From JBGSTR01 sp963707135 (lineage in GTDB: Bacteria > Pseudomonadota > Gammaproteobacteria > Chromatiales > Chromatiaceae): a stretch of 64,000 nt of DNA. The translations under genes and the position numbers were made by a program. Numbering within the stretch: the stretch's first letter is position 1; every line of letters starts with the position of its first letter. A model generated the notes under the pieces. That model worked only from the letters and a program-made list of their open reading frames with translations, was not told where the DNA came from and ran no database searches. Location: assembly GCA_963707135.1 (NCBI GenBank), contig CAVPOY010000009.1:43672-107671 (forward strand), read 5' to 3'. Of this stretch, positions 28,268 through 37,579 are shown piece after piece.

Positions 28268-28611
28268 TCGCCCTGACCCCGCACCTGCGGGTGTTGGTCG
28301 CGGTGGCCCCGGCGGACTTTCGCTGCGGCATCGATGGCCTGGCGCGGCGCGTGCGCCAGGCGTTGGGCGACGACCCCTTCGGCGGCACCGTCTTTGTCTT
28401 CCGCAACCGCCGGGGTACGGCGCTCAAGCTCCTGGCCTATGACGGGCAGGGCTTCTGGCTGTGTCACAAGCGCCTCTCCCAGGGCCGCTTCCGGCACTGG
28501 CCCACGGGGCAGCCGGGGCAGCGCCTGGCACCCCAGGAGCTGGCGGTGCTGCTGGCCGGCGGGGACTGGGCGGCCGCGGCCGGGGTGCCGCTGTGGCGGG
28601 CGGTGGCCTGA
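28264..28611 (+). CDS. tnpB: IS66 Orf2-like accessory protein TnpB
   Basis: The 115-residue product has the classic IS66 Orf2 blocks: FRCGIDGLARRVRQAL, DPFGGTVFVFRNRRG, LKLLAYDGQGFWLCHKRL and GRFRHWP. The ATG lies inside the tnpA stop (ATGA). The 43-bp gap to the next gene is the only non-overlapping junction of the operon, so the DruA-like gene may have been inserted at this point in an ancestor. Confidence 0.9.
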   Translation: MIALTPHLRVLVAVAPADFRCGIDGLARRVRQALGDDPFGGTVFVFRNRRGTALKLLAYDGQGFWLCHKRLSQGRFRHWPTGQPGQRLAPQELAVLLAGGDWAAAAGVPLWRAVA

Positions 28612-28654
28612 GGGGGGCTTGCGTTCCAGCGCGGGTCGCGGTAGAACGGGCCCC

Positions 28655-29536
28655 ATGAGCCCCGTCATCCTCTCCTACCGCGGGCGCAGCGTCACCGCCG
28701 CTGACCTGGAGGCCATCCGCGCGCTGCTGGCTGAGCACCCCGAGCTCAGCCGCCGGGCCTTCTCCCAGCGGCTGTGCGCGCACTGGGACTGGCGCCAGCC
28801 CAATGGGGCGCTGCGCGATGGGGTGTGCCGAAGCCTGCTGCTCGCCCTGCACCGGGGCGGGCACCTCACCTTGCCGCCGGTACGCCAGCAACCCCTGAAC
28901 AACGCCATCGCGCGGCGCCGCCCGGCCCCGGTGGCGCTGGACACCGACCCGCTGGCGTGCCCCTTACGGGAGTTGCAACCCCTGGAGCTGATGGCGGTGC
29001 GCCGCACCCCCCAGGAGGGACTCTACGACCAGCTGATCGCCCAGTATCACTACCTGGGCCCCGCCCACGGGGTCGGTGAGCAGGTCAAGTACCTGGCCTT
29101 CAGCCAGGGCCGCCCGCTCGCCTGCCTGGGCTTCACCTCCGCGCCCCGTCACCTGGGCCCGCGCGACCGCTTCATCGGCTGGTCGCCCGCGGTGCGCCGG
29201 GCGCGGGTGCATCTGCTGGGCTACAACACCCGCTTCCTGATCCTGCCCTGGGTGCGGGTCGCGCACCTGGCCTCGCATCTGCTCGGGGCGGTGGCGCGGC
29301 GCATTGCCGCGGATTGGGACGGTCTCTACGGCCATCCGGTGCACTATCTGGAGACCTTCGTCGATCCCACGCGCTTCGCCGGGACCTGCTACCGCGCCGC
29401 CAACTGGCGGGTCCTGGGTCTGACCACCGGACGGGGCAAGGACGACCGGACGCATCGCCCCAACCGCTCCTGCAAGCAGGTGCTGGGATTACCGCTGCAC
29501 GCGGACTTCCGCCGCCACTTGGGGGTGGCGGCATGA
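28655..29536 (+). CDS. DUF4338 / DruA-like protein within IS66 operon
   Basis: A 293-residue protein. The N-terminal part (AIRALLAEHPELSRRAFSQR, LCAHWDWRQPNG) is helical and may bind DNA. The C-terminal part has the DUF4338 signatures: YHYLGPAHGVGEQVKYLAF, RDRFIGWSP, NTRFLILPWVRVAHLASHLL, YLETFVDPTRFAGTCYRAANW and GLTTGRGKDDRT. DUF4338 is the family of DruA, a component of Druantia anti-phage systems, but many members occur in transposons. The ATGA overlap with tnpC shows it is an integral gene of this element. Function here is unknown; the conserved acidic and aromatic residues suggest an enzyme acting on DNA, which is inference. Confidence 0.75.
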   Translation: MSPVILSYRGRSVTAADLEAIRALLAEHPELSRRAFSQRLCAHWDWRQPNGALRDGVCRSLLLALHRGGHLTLPPVRQQPLNNAIARRRPAPVALDTDPLACPLRELQPLELMAVRRTPQEGLYDQLIAQYHYLGPAHGVGEQVKYLAFSQGRPLACLGFTSAPRHLGPRDRFIGWSPAVRRARVHLLGYNTRFLILPWVRVAHLASHLLGAVARRIAADWDGLYGHPVHYLETFVDPTRFAGTCYRAANWRVLGLTTGRGKDDRTHRPNRSCKQVLGLPLHADFRRHLGVAA

Positions 29537-31179
29537 GCCGGCGCAAGAAAAAGCCCACCCGCCGGGTGCAGGTCCCGATCGCGCAGCTCCATGCCATCGT
29601 CGAGCGCACCCGCACCGAACCGCTGGCAGCGGCGGACCACGCCACCCTCCAGGCCGCGGTGGACACCCTGGCGCGTCTGACCGAGGAGCTGGAGACCCAG
29701 ACCACGACCCTGGAACGGGTGCGCCGTCTGATCTTCGGAGCGCGCAGCGAGACCACCGAGCGGGTCCTGGGCACCGAGCCGACAGACACCACCAAGCCCA
29801 CCGCGATCAACCCCAACGCCGAGGCCGACTCGCCACCCCGCAGCAAGGGCCACGGCCGCAACGGGGCCGAGAAGTATCCCCGCGCCCCGCGGATCCCGGT
29901 GGCCCACCCCACCCTCAAGCACGGCGACCCCTGTCCCGAGCTCGGCTGCACCGGACACCTCTATGTCCAACGCCAGGAGCCCGCGGTGCTGGTGCGGGTC
30001 ACCGGGGTCGCACCCCTGCAGGCGCAGGTCTATGCCCTGGAGCGGCTGCGCTGCGGGCTGTGCGGGACGGTGTTCACCGCCCAGCCCCCGGCGGACGTTG
30101 GCGCGGCGAAGTACGATGAGAGCGCCGCGGCCATGATCGCCCTGCTCAAGTACGGCTGTGGGCTGCCGTTTCATCGCATCGCGCGTCTGCAACAGGCCCT
30201 GGCCATCCCCTTGCCGGCGACCACCCAGTGGGATGTGGTCGCACAGGCGGCGCCCAGTGTGGTCCCGGCGCTCGAGGAGCTGGCCCGCCAGGCGGCCGAG
30301 GGCACGGTGCTCTACAACGATGACACCCCCATGCGCATCCTCAAATTCACCGCCGCGGCCCGCGCCGAGGCGTTGCCCCCGGGGGCCAAGCGCGAGCGTA
30401 CCGGGGTGTTTACCTCCGGGGTGGTGGCCGAGACGGCCAACGGCCCCATCGCGCTGTTCAAGACCGGGCCCGGCCATGCCGGGGAGCACCTCGCGGCGGT
30501 CCTCGAGCGGCGCCAGGACCCGCAGGCGCCGATCCAGATGTCCGATGCCCTGGCCCGCAATCGCCCCGGGGACCATGAAACCCAGAGCGCCTCCTGCATT
30601 CCGCACGGGCGGCGCAAGTTCGTCGAGGTGTTTGAGGCTTTTCCCGAGGAGGTGGCCTTGGTGCTGGAGACCCTGCGCCCGGTGTTCCGTACCGACCAGC
30701 GGGCCCGCCAGGAGGGGCTCTCCCCCGAGGCCCGCCTGCTGCTCCATCAGCGCGAGAGCGCACCGCGGATGCAGGCGCTCCAGGACTGGATGGCCCGGCA
30801 GTTCGCCGACCACTTGGTGGAGCCCAACTCGGGGCTCGGGCAGGCGATCACCTATCTGCAGAACCACTGGGAGAAGCTCACCCTGTTCCTGCGCGTGCCA
30901 GGGGCGCCGCTGAGCAACAACCTCTGCGAGCGGGCGCTCAAGAAGGCAATCCTGCACCGCAAGAACGCGCTCTTCTACCGCACCCGCAACGGCGCCCAGG
31001 TCGGGGACCTGTTCATGAGCCTCATCCATACCGCGGAGCTCCACCAGGTCGAGCCCTTCGACTACCTGGTGGCGCTGCTGCACCATGCAGCCGCGGTGGC
31101 ACTCGACCCTCCTGCCTGGATGCCGTGGAACTACACCGCAGCCCTGGCGCGCCTGGCCGCCGAGCCCACCCAGGATTGA
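29533..31179 (+). CDS. tnpC: IS66-family transposase TnpC
   Basis: The 548-residue transposase has the IS66 layout. An N-terminal leucine-zipper-like region (ATLQAAVDTLARLTEELETQ) leads to RRLIFGARSE. A zinc-binding part (CPELGCTGHL, CGLCGTVF) is followed by a DDE catalytic domain with YNDDTPMRIL, IQMSDALARN and the C-terminal PLSNNLCERALKKAILHRKN containing the Glu. The frame is intact and the product full-length, so the element may still be mobile. About 200 bp of non-coding DNA follow before the right terminal repeat. Confidence 0.92.
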   Translation: MSRRKKKPTRRVQVPIAQLHAIVERTRTEPLAAADHATLQAAVDTLARLTEELETQTTTLERVRRLIFGARSETTERVLGTEPTDTTKPTAINPNAEADSPPRSKGHGRNGAEKYPRAPRIPVAHPTLKHGDPCPELGCTGHLYVQRQEPAVLVRVTGVAPLQAQVYALERLRCGLCGTVFTAQPPADVGAAKYDESAAAMIALLKYGCGLPFHRIARLQQALAIPLPATTQWDVVAQAAPSVVPALEELARQAAEGTVLYNDDTPMRILKFTAAARAEALPPGAKRERTGVFTSGVVAETANGPIALFKTGPGHAGEHLAAVLERRQDPQAPIQMSDALARNRPGDHETQSASCIPHGRRKFVEVFEAFPEEVALVLETLRPVFRTDQRARQEGLSPEARLLLHQRESAPRMQALQDWMARQFADHLVEPNSGLGQAITYLQNHWEKLTLFLRVPGAPLSNNLCERALKKAILHRKNALFYRTRNGAQVGDLFMSLIHTAELHQVEPFDYLVALLHHAAAVALDPPAWMPWNYTAALARLAAEPTQD

Positions 31180-31380
31180 GTCCGGACCCGCTGCGCGGCG
31201 CCCTCTGAGGCGTCGCCCCCCATCCCATCGCCCATCTCCCCACGACCATCGACGGGGCGCTGGTCGTGCGCCCGAGGCGGTGTCGCGTCGCCCAGCCGGC
31301 CACGGCGCCAGACCCCGGCACCACGTTACGAGCGACGCGACCGATGAGGATCCCAGAGGGGCCTCCGCTCACCCAGTACG

Positions 31381-31440
31381 CGGGGCTCCCACGTTACCGG
31401 CGCAGCGCTCGGAATTCATGCAGGCTTGCCGGAAGGACAC
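31381..31440 (-). repeat. Right terminal inverted repeat of IS66 element
   Basis: It ends in CTTGCCGGAAGGACAC, the complement of the left end. An inner CGGGGCTCCCACG box mirrors the left repeat. Confidence 0.88.
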
Positions 31441-31513
31441 GACCGGCGCGGGGCGTGCCGACGCCCTGTCGGCCCTGTATTACGTACCGCGCTTCGGCGA
31501 CGTACCCAGCACC
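31441..31513 (+). repeat. Right copy of ~73-bp direct repeat flanking the IS66 element
   Basis: It starts immediately after the right terminal repeat and reads on into the SLH part of the split gene. See the left copy at 27707-27780 for the comparison. Confidence 0.9.
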
Positions 31514-32052
31514 TATTGGGCCTGGCAGCACATCCAGGCGATCGTCAACGCCGGATCACGACCGGCTGCGGTCCGGGTCTGTATTGTCCGGAAAGCCAGG
31601 TCAGCCGTGCCGAGATGGCCGCCTTCCTGCTGCGTGGCATTCACGGCGGCGGCTACAGCCCCCCCGCGCCAACCGGCACCCTCTTCAGCGACGTGCCGCG
31701 CAGCCATTGGGCGGCCGAGTGGATCGAGCAGCTTGCCGCGGAGGGTGTCACGCTGGGCTGTGGCGGCGGGCGATACTGCCCGGAGAACACGGTTACCCGC
31801 GCCGAGATGGCCGTGTTTCTGCTGCGCTCCAAGTACGGCAGCGCCTACCAGCCGCCACCGGCGACCGGGACCCGGTTCCTGGACGTGCCACGGAGCTACT
31901 GGGCGGCGAGCTGGATCGAGAAGCTGGCGGCCGACGGAATCACCACAGGCTGCGGCGGAGGCAACTACTGCCCGGACAACAGCGTGACTCGCGCCGAGAT
32001 GGCCGTCTTCCTGGCCCGATCGTTCGCCCTGCCGTTGCCCCCGCGGCCCTAG
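31441..32052 (+). pseudogene. Decayed subtilase, 3' part: three SLH domains
   Basis: This is the 3' remainder of the split protease. After TGAGRADALSAL come three S-layer-homology-like domains: FGDVPSTYWAWQHIQAIVNAG, FSDVPRSHWAAEWIEQLAAEG and FLDVPRSYWAASWIEKLAADG (shown here only to their cores). Each is followed by a Gly/Cys turn (TTGCGPGLYC, LGCGGGRYC, TTGCGGGNYC) and RAEMA. One base is missing near 31553, between INVNAG-type and ITTGCG blocks. SLH domains normally bind cell-wall polymers. It ends with TAG at 32050-32052. The gene cannot be expressed whole because of the insertion and the upstream stops. Confidence 0.75.
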
Positions 32053-32248
32053 CGCTCGGCGGAGCGCCGTCTGAATCGGCCCAGGGAAGGGCCGCCGATG
32101 TTAATCTTGTCCCGAGGGCGCGTCGTCTGAGGGACGCGCCGATCGAGGTCGAATCCGCCTCCGATCGGCGCCCTTCTGCGCGCCAGCCGCTGAGGGGCCA
32201 CCTCCCAGCCGCAACCAGCATCACCAACGCGGCACGTTTGCCAATCCC

Positions 32249-34958
32249 ATGCAGGCCAAACGCATCCTAGTCTGCGGTTACTACGGTTTCGCCAACACCG
32301 GGGACGAGGCAATCCTCGCCGTCCTGCTCGGCGATCTGCGCGTCGTCCACCCGGGTGCTGAAATCGTCGTGATGGCGGGGTCACCGGAGGCCGTGATCGC
32401 CGACCATGGAGTCGAATCCTTGCACTGGCAGGACGTGGGTCGTTTGGTTGACGAGGCACGGCGTTCTGATTTGATGGTTCTGGGCGGGGGCGGCCTGTTC
32501 CAGGACCATCACGGTTTCGAGCCGGAGGAGATTCTCACCAGCCGCCACGGCGCCATCGGCTATTATGCGGGCTTTGCTCTGTTGGCCGGCATGACGAGCA
32601 CGCCGCTCATCATATACAGCGTTGGAGTGGGGCCGCTCACCACCGAAACTGGCCGCCGCTATACCCGGCTGGCATTCGCCCAGACTTCAGCGGCGACGGT
32701 ACGTGACGATGCCTCGCCTCGCCCTGCTTGCCGAGATCGGAGTGGATGCCAGCCGCGTGCGTGTGACAGCGGACCCCGCCTGGGCTCTCGAACCCGAAGC
32801 GTCGTTGCCGACCGGCCAGTTGCCCAGTCTGCCGGGCGCCAGCACCATCGGTGTCGCGGTAAGGCCTTGGGACGTCGAGCAGTGGGTCGGCGCGCTGGCG
32901 GCGGCCCTAGATCGATTGGTCGACGAACGCAACGCCCGCATCTTATTCGTGGTCTTTCAGGATTCCCCCTCCGCCCACGAGAACGATGCGCAAGCAGCGC
33001 TTGATGTCGGTCGTCGAATGCACCGAACAGATCGGTGGGCCATCGTTCGTGGCGCCTACACTCCAGCCGAGCGGATGGCGATCCTGGGAACGTGCGACCT
33101 AGTGATCGGAATGCGGCTCCACTCGGTGATCTTCGCCGGCAAGACCAGAGTGCCCGTGGTGGCGCTATCCTACGATGCCAAGGTCAGGGTGGCGATGGAG
33201 CAACTCGGCGTCGACGGGCAGGCATTGGACTTGTCAGCGTTAGACTCCGAGGCCCTGGTCGCTGCCGCTGAACGCGCCGTAGCACCTGCGTGCCAGGTGG
33301 TCGATGCGCTGCGGGCACGCGCGGCCGAGAATCGGCGGGTGCTAGTCAAGCCGCTGCCGGCGCTGCCTCTGGACCGAGAGACTGTTGGTGTTTACGCCCA
33401 CCTCGCCCTCGTCCGCGCGCGTGACCAGTCCCGCCTCGAATCGGAAGTATCGACGCTGCGCAGGGGGCGACTGGCACTGGAGGAAGAGCATCGAATGCTC
33501 AAGGAGGAATACCGAACGATCACGGAAGAGAGCCTGGCACTCAAGCAACAATTGGCGCAGCTGATTATGAGTCGATCCTGGACCTTGACCAGACCGCTTC
33601 GGGTTTTGGGGCGTCTTGCAAGCGCTCCCCGAAGTACCGGCTTGGATCTCGCACGCCGAGCCTATAACCGGATCCCCGACGGGCCCCTGAAATCAGCGAG
33701 TCGGCGAGTCGCCTCAGGCGTGCTCGGTTGGCAGCAAGGTCGCGGTCTGTCCGAGCCGATCACAAGGACCATCGCACGCCGGCGACTGGAAACCTGGGCC
33801 GAGTTCGACGAGTCGGTACTGTCGCGAAGAGGTGATTACAAGGGCATTTTCATCCAATCCCTCGGAATCCCATGGGATGTACCCCTTTACCAGCGGCCGC
33901 AACACATGGCCACGGCGCTCGGACGCCTCGGTTACCTCGTGATCTATAGGACCCGCTCGGACTACGAGTCCCGCGACATGTCGGGGGTCGAGGAAATTGC
34001 CGAGAACGTATGGCTGACCGGCTGTGATGAGGTCAACACTATTCGCGGCGCAATTACCAGCTATTACAGCACGGGCTTCTGGCACTCGGTAGACGACTAC
34101 AAAGCGAGCCGCGAGCAGGGCGCCGTAGTATACGAGTACATCGACCACATCGACCCCGCAATCTCGGGAACTGAGAACATTCAAAAGCTCAGGCAGCTGC
34201 GCGACTTCGCTTTCGCGGGTGGAGTCGACTGCGTCGTCGCATCGGCACGTGTCTTAGAGGACGAGGCACGCAATGCCATAGGTCCTGAAAAGGTTGTCTA
34301 CGTTCCAAATGGCGTGGATTGCGCCCATTACAGTGCTGCACGATCCTCGTCCGCCAAAGCATCCCACCCACGCGCTTTGCGAAACTTTCGCAAGACATAT
34401 CCCCGGATTGTCGGCTATTTCGGGGCTTTGGCTCCATGGCTCTGGTACCGGATGCTTGGCGAGCTGGTTGCGCTGCGCCCAGATCTCGGATTCGTGTTCA
34501 TCGGCCCCGATTATCTAGACGCATCCAGCAGTCTTCCACGAGCGGACAACGTACTTTGGATGGGGCCGGTTGACTACAAGATATTACCGGCCACTGCATC
34601 GGATTTTGATGTCGCCATTATTCCATTCGAGCCTGGCGATATCGCTCAGACCACTTCACCCCTCAAGCTTTACGAGTATTTTGCGCTCGGCAAGCCGGTT
34701 GTGGTAACAGCAGATATGAAGGAATGCGTTACTCATGGCGAGGTGCTGTCGGCGAGCTCCGCCCTGGAATATTCTGCAGAAATCGACAGTGCACTGCGAC
34801 GGGCCGCGGACCCCACTTTTGCTGCGCGCATGAGAGATCTCGCCCGCGAGAACGATTGGGTGTCGAGGGCAAAGGACATGGCGGCGTTATTTTCGCTGCT
34901 GCAACTGAAAGAGTGGCCCCCCGGAAGCATTGGTGGCGGTGGCGAAAGACATTCGTGA
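32249..34958 (+). CDS. Polysaccharide pyruvyltransferase-glycosyltransferase fusion (one frame interruption)
   Basis: Corrected length is about 902 residues. The N-terminal half is a CsaB-type pyruvyltransferase that adds a ketal pyruvate to sugars: GYYGFANTGDEAILAVLLGD, LGGGGLFQDH, YSVGVGPLTT, and GMRLHSVIFAG near residue 290. The frame shifts by one base near 32715, within VRDDAS. A coiled coil (residues about 385-435) ends in the motif MSRSWTLTRPLRVL. The C-terminal half is a GT-B glycosyltransferase: PLYQRPQHMATALGRLGY, YVPNGVDCAHYS, FDVAIIPF and LYEYFALGKPVVV. Fusion of two glycan-modifying activities is plausible for surface polysaccharide assembly. Acceptor sugars are unknown. Confidence 0.8.
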
Positions 34959-34993
34959 CGGCTCGTGATAGCCGGAAGGGGGTGAGATTCAAG

Positions 34994-36409
34994 ATGCCGT
35001 CAGCCATTAAGACAACCGATGATCAATTGGAGGCCAGTAATTCACGGCAGGAATTGAGCCTGAAGCTACAGAACTGCCAGGCTGAGCTCGCTTTTCTCAG
35101 ACAAGAGCTCAACCAGGTTTACGCAAGTCGTTCGTGGCGCGTGACGCACCCTCTGCGTCTCATCGTTCATCTTGCAGGTAACCTCAAATCGAGCTTGCAC
35201 CGCCTGGAGCAAAGGCGGACTAATACCCGATCCGATGTCGGGGACGAGCAACGCAATAGCCCGCGGCAGATTGAAGCTGCCGCTTCTCGATTCCCCAGGG
35301 GGAAAGGCGCGAGGAATATAAACGACGTCGTCGGGGAAGTGGCACAGCGATATTCCGTAACGCAAGGCTTTGCCGAGAGCTATTTTTCATTTAAGCGGAT
35401 CAATCCAGGGGGTTGCTCGAATTGTGATGAGCTGTTTGACTCTCTGGACCCCTTGACTCGCATGCACGTTGAGTTCGCTTTGACCACCACGGTTCGGGGT
35501 CGCGGGGTAGCCGCACTCATGGAGCCGTATTTAGATGTGTCGGCGCGCCACGATACGGAGCCGAGGTACCTGGATGTCGGGTGTGGATACGGCGGATTTC
35601 TGCGGGCCTTCGCGGAAAAAGGATTCAAGGTTACCGGGCTCGAGTTGAATCACGAGCTCGCGGAGTTCAGCCGAAGCAATGTTTGCGATCTTTCGGATGC
35701 AAGCGTCGTAGAAGGAGATCTGTTGAGCCCCGCGATCGAGTCGCTCGGCTCCTTCGACTGTCTGACTTGTAATGATGTTATAGAGCATGTCGCGGATGCA
35801 GCGCTGGCTATCGATCGGCTTGCGGCGCTGCTCAACCAGGAGGGTGTGCTCTTTATGGAGATCCCGAACAAAGATGCTATCGATTTCGTATCCTCGGACG
35901 GACATTTTCAGATTTTTGCAATAAACTGCCTGCCACGCCAGGAAGCGGCAACCTATTACCACGAGCTCACCAACAACACCGGGTATCTAGACCATATGGG
36001 CGAATTTTACCCGCTGGAGTTCTACACCGATGCCTTGTCTGCCAGGGGATTCACGGTCGAGTTGGTCAATCGGTTTCCTGGCGGCGATTTGGAGAATGTG
36101 CCGGAAAGGATCGTGAACCTGGAGCGGGCGCATCAGATTTGGTTGCTGGAACAGGCGCCCAGGTTGTCCGGCGCGACCGTGGAAATGGTTGAAGACGCCT
36201 TCCACGGCTACAGACGCCGTCTCTATCGAGATCTGCGGCTTGCTCGCTCAGATGGCGATTTGGAATCCTTCCTGACCCAATACCTTACGGAATTTTGGAC
36301 ACTCGTCGCGCGCAGGCCTGTCGCCTCGGGTATCCGCGGGGCGCTCCGCGAAGGCCAGGGCACGCTGGTGGCTGGCATCGGCGGGTCGCCCCCGTCGTTA
36401 TTCCGGTAG
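34994..36409 (+). CDS. Class I SAM-dependent methyltransferase with N-terminal coiled coil
   Basis: A 471-residue cytoplasmic enzyme. Residues 10-45 form a coiled coil (LKLQNCQAELAFLRQELNQV) ending in YASRSWRVTHPLRL, a motif shared with two neighbours. The methyltransferase core has YLDVGCGYGGFLRAFAEKGF near residue 195, GLELNHELAEFS, and FDCLTCNDVIEHVADA, a Methyltransf_23-like pattern. It probably methylates a sugar of the polysaccharide made by this cluster. The start ATG at 34994 is preceded by AGGGGGTGAG; a GTG at 34982 is possible. It follows the fusion gene by 35 bp and wecB by 17 bp downstream, suggesting one operon. Confidence 0.8.
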   Translation: MPSAIKTTDDQLEASNSRQELSLKLQNCQAELAFLRQELNQVYASRSWRVTHPLRLIVHLAGNLKSSLHRLEQRRTNTRSDVGDEQRNSPRQIEAAASRFPRGKGARNINDVVGEVAQRYSVTQGFAESYFSFKRINPGGCSNCDELFDSLDPLTRMHVEFALTTTVRGRGVAALMEPYLDVSARHDTEPRYLDVGCGYGGFLRAFAEKGFKVTGLELNHELAEFSRSNVCDLSDASVVEGDLLSPAIESLGSFDCLTCNDVIEHVADAALAIDRLAALLNQEGVLFMEIPNKDAIDFVSSDGHFQIFAINCLPRQEAATYYHELTNNTGYLDHMGEFYPLEFYTDALSARGFTVELVNRFPGGDLENVPERIVNLERAHQIWLLEQAPRLSGATVEMVEDAFHGYRRRLYRDLRLARSDGDLESFLTQYLTEFWTLVARRPVASGIRGALREGQGTLVAGIGGSPPSLFR

Positions 36410-36426
36410 GCCCCCGAAAGCATCCA

Positions 36427-37542
36427 ATGAACGCGACAGCTCGCAGGACGATTCTCTGTGTCGTAGGCACTCGCCCCGAGGCCATCAAGATGGCGCCAGT
36501 GATCCAGGCGCTTCGCCGGGAGACGTGGGCCGATGTTCGAGTGCTCGCCACCGCGCAGCATCGGCACATGCTCGATCAGGTGCTGGGCTTGTTCGGGATC
36601 GAGCCACAGATCGACCTCGACATCATGCGGCCAAACCAGGCGTTGACCACTCTGACGGCACGGCTTCTGCTCGAGCTGGATGACGTCTTCGCCGCACATC
36701 GACCGAACGCGGTGCTGGCTCAGGGCGATACGACCACGGTGATGACGGTCGCGCTCGCGTGTTTTTACCACCGTATCCCGTTCGGTCATGTCGAGGCGGG
36801 GCTGCGGACGGGGGACATGTACAATCCGTTCCCCGAAGAGATGAATCGAGTCATCGCGAGCCGGATGGCGCGTTGGCACTTTGCGCCGACGGAGAGCGCA
36901 AGACTGAATCTTCTGCGAGAGGGTATCGCGGCCGAGGCAATCCAGGTGACCGGCAACACCGTCATCGACGCCCTGCTGGGTGCCGGCGAATGGCGGCCCG
37001 AGGTGGGTGTCGAGCTCGATGCAGGCAAACGGCTGGTCCTGGTGACCGCGCATAGGCGCGAGAACTTCGGGGCGCCGTTCCGGGCTATCTGTCGCGCGAT
37101 TCGAACGTTGGCGGACCGAAACACGGATATCCAGGTCCTGTATCCGGTCCACCCCAACCCGAACGTGAAGGACGTAGCAGAGGAGTTGCTCGCCGGGCAC
37201 CCGCGGATCGTCCTATGCCCGCCACTGGACTATCTGCCGTTTGTCGGCGCCATGCGGCGAGCCTACCTGATCTTGAGCGATTCGGGGGGGGTCCAGGAGG
37301 AGGCACCCGCGTTGGCGAAACCCGTGCTGGTGCTTCGCGCGGAGACCGAGCGACCCGAGGCCGTCACCGAGGGCGTCGTCAAGCTCGTCGGTGCGGATCC
37401 CGACCGCATTGTTCGCGAGGCCCAGCACCTGCTCGATGACCCCGACGCCTATGCCGCGATGGCCCGTGGCGTCTCGCCCTATGGCGACGGTAAGGCCGCA
37501 AGCCGGATCGTCGCCATCCTGGCGCGAGACCTGGAATCGTGA
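36427..37542 (+). CDS. wecB: UDP-N-acetylglucosamine 2-epimerase (non-hydrolysing)
   Basis: Converts UDP-GlcNAc to UDP-ManNAc for surface polysaccharides. The 371-residue protein shows VVGTRPEAIKMAPVI near the N-terminus, QGDTTTVM, FGHVEAGLRTGDMYNPFPEE, TAHRRENFG, YPVHPNPNV and SDSGGVQEEAP, the full set of family motifs. I start at the ATG at 36427 because GTRPEA then sits at the usual distance. It is followed by a glycosyltransferase gene after 37 bp. Confidence 0.95.
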   Translation: MNATARRTILCVVGTRPEAIKMAPVIQALRRETWADVRVLATAQHRHMLDQVLGLFGIEPQIDLDIMRPNQALTTLTARLLLELDDVFAAHRPNAVLAQGDTTTVMTVALACFYHRIPFGHVEAGLRTGDMYNPFPEEMNRVIASRMARWHFAPTESARLNLLREGIAAEAIQVTGNTVIDALLGAGEWRPEVGVELDAGKRLVLVTAHRRENFGAPFRAICRAIRTLADRNTDIQVLYPVHPNPNVKDVAEELLAGHPRIVLCPPLDYLPFVGAMRRAYLILSDSGGVQEEAPALAKPVLVLRAETERPEAVTEGVVKLVGADPDRIVREAQHLLDDPDAYAAMARGVSPYGDGKAASRIVAILARDLES

Positions 37543-37579
37543 CGGTAGCCGCTTGCATAGACCGTTGTCATTGGTGGTC

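Larger units (their letters stand above)
27781..31440 (+). mobile_element. IS66-family insertion element carrying a DruA-like gene (3,660 bp)
   Basis: The ends are imperfect 60-bp inverted repeats, both beginning GTGTCCTTCCGGCAAG. Inside are four same-strand genes in one operon: tnpA-like, tnpB-like, a DUF4338/DruA-like gene and the tnpC transposase. Two of the three junctions overlap as ATGA. All four reading frames are intact. The element interrupts a subtilase-SLH pseudogene and is flanked by a direct repeat of about 73 bp, far longer than the 8-bp target duplication known for IS66. Confidence 0.9.
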
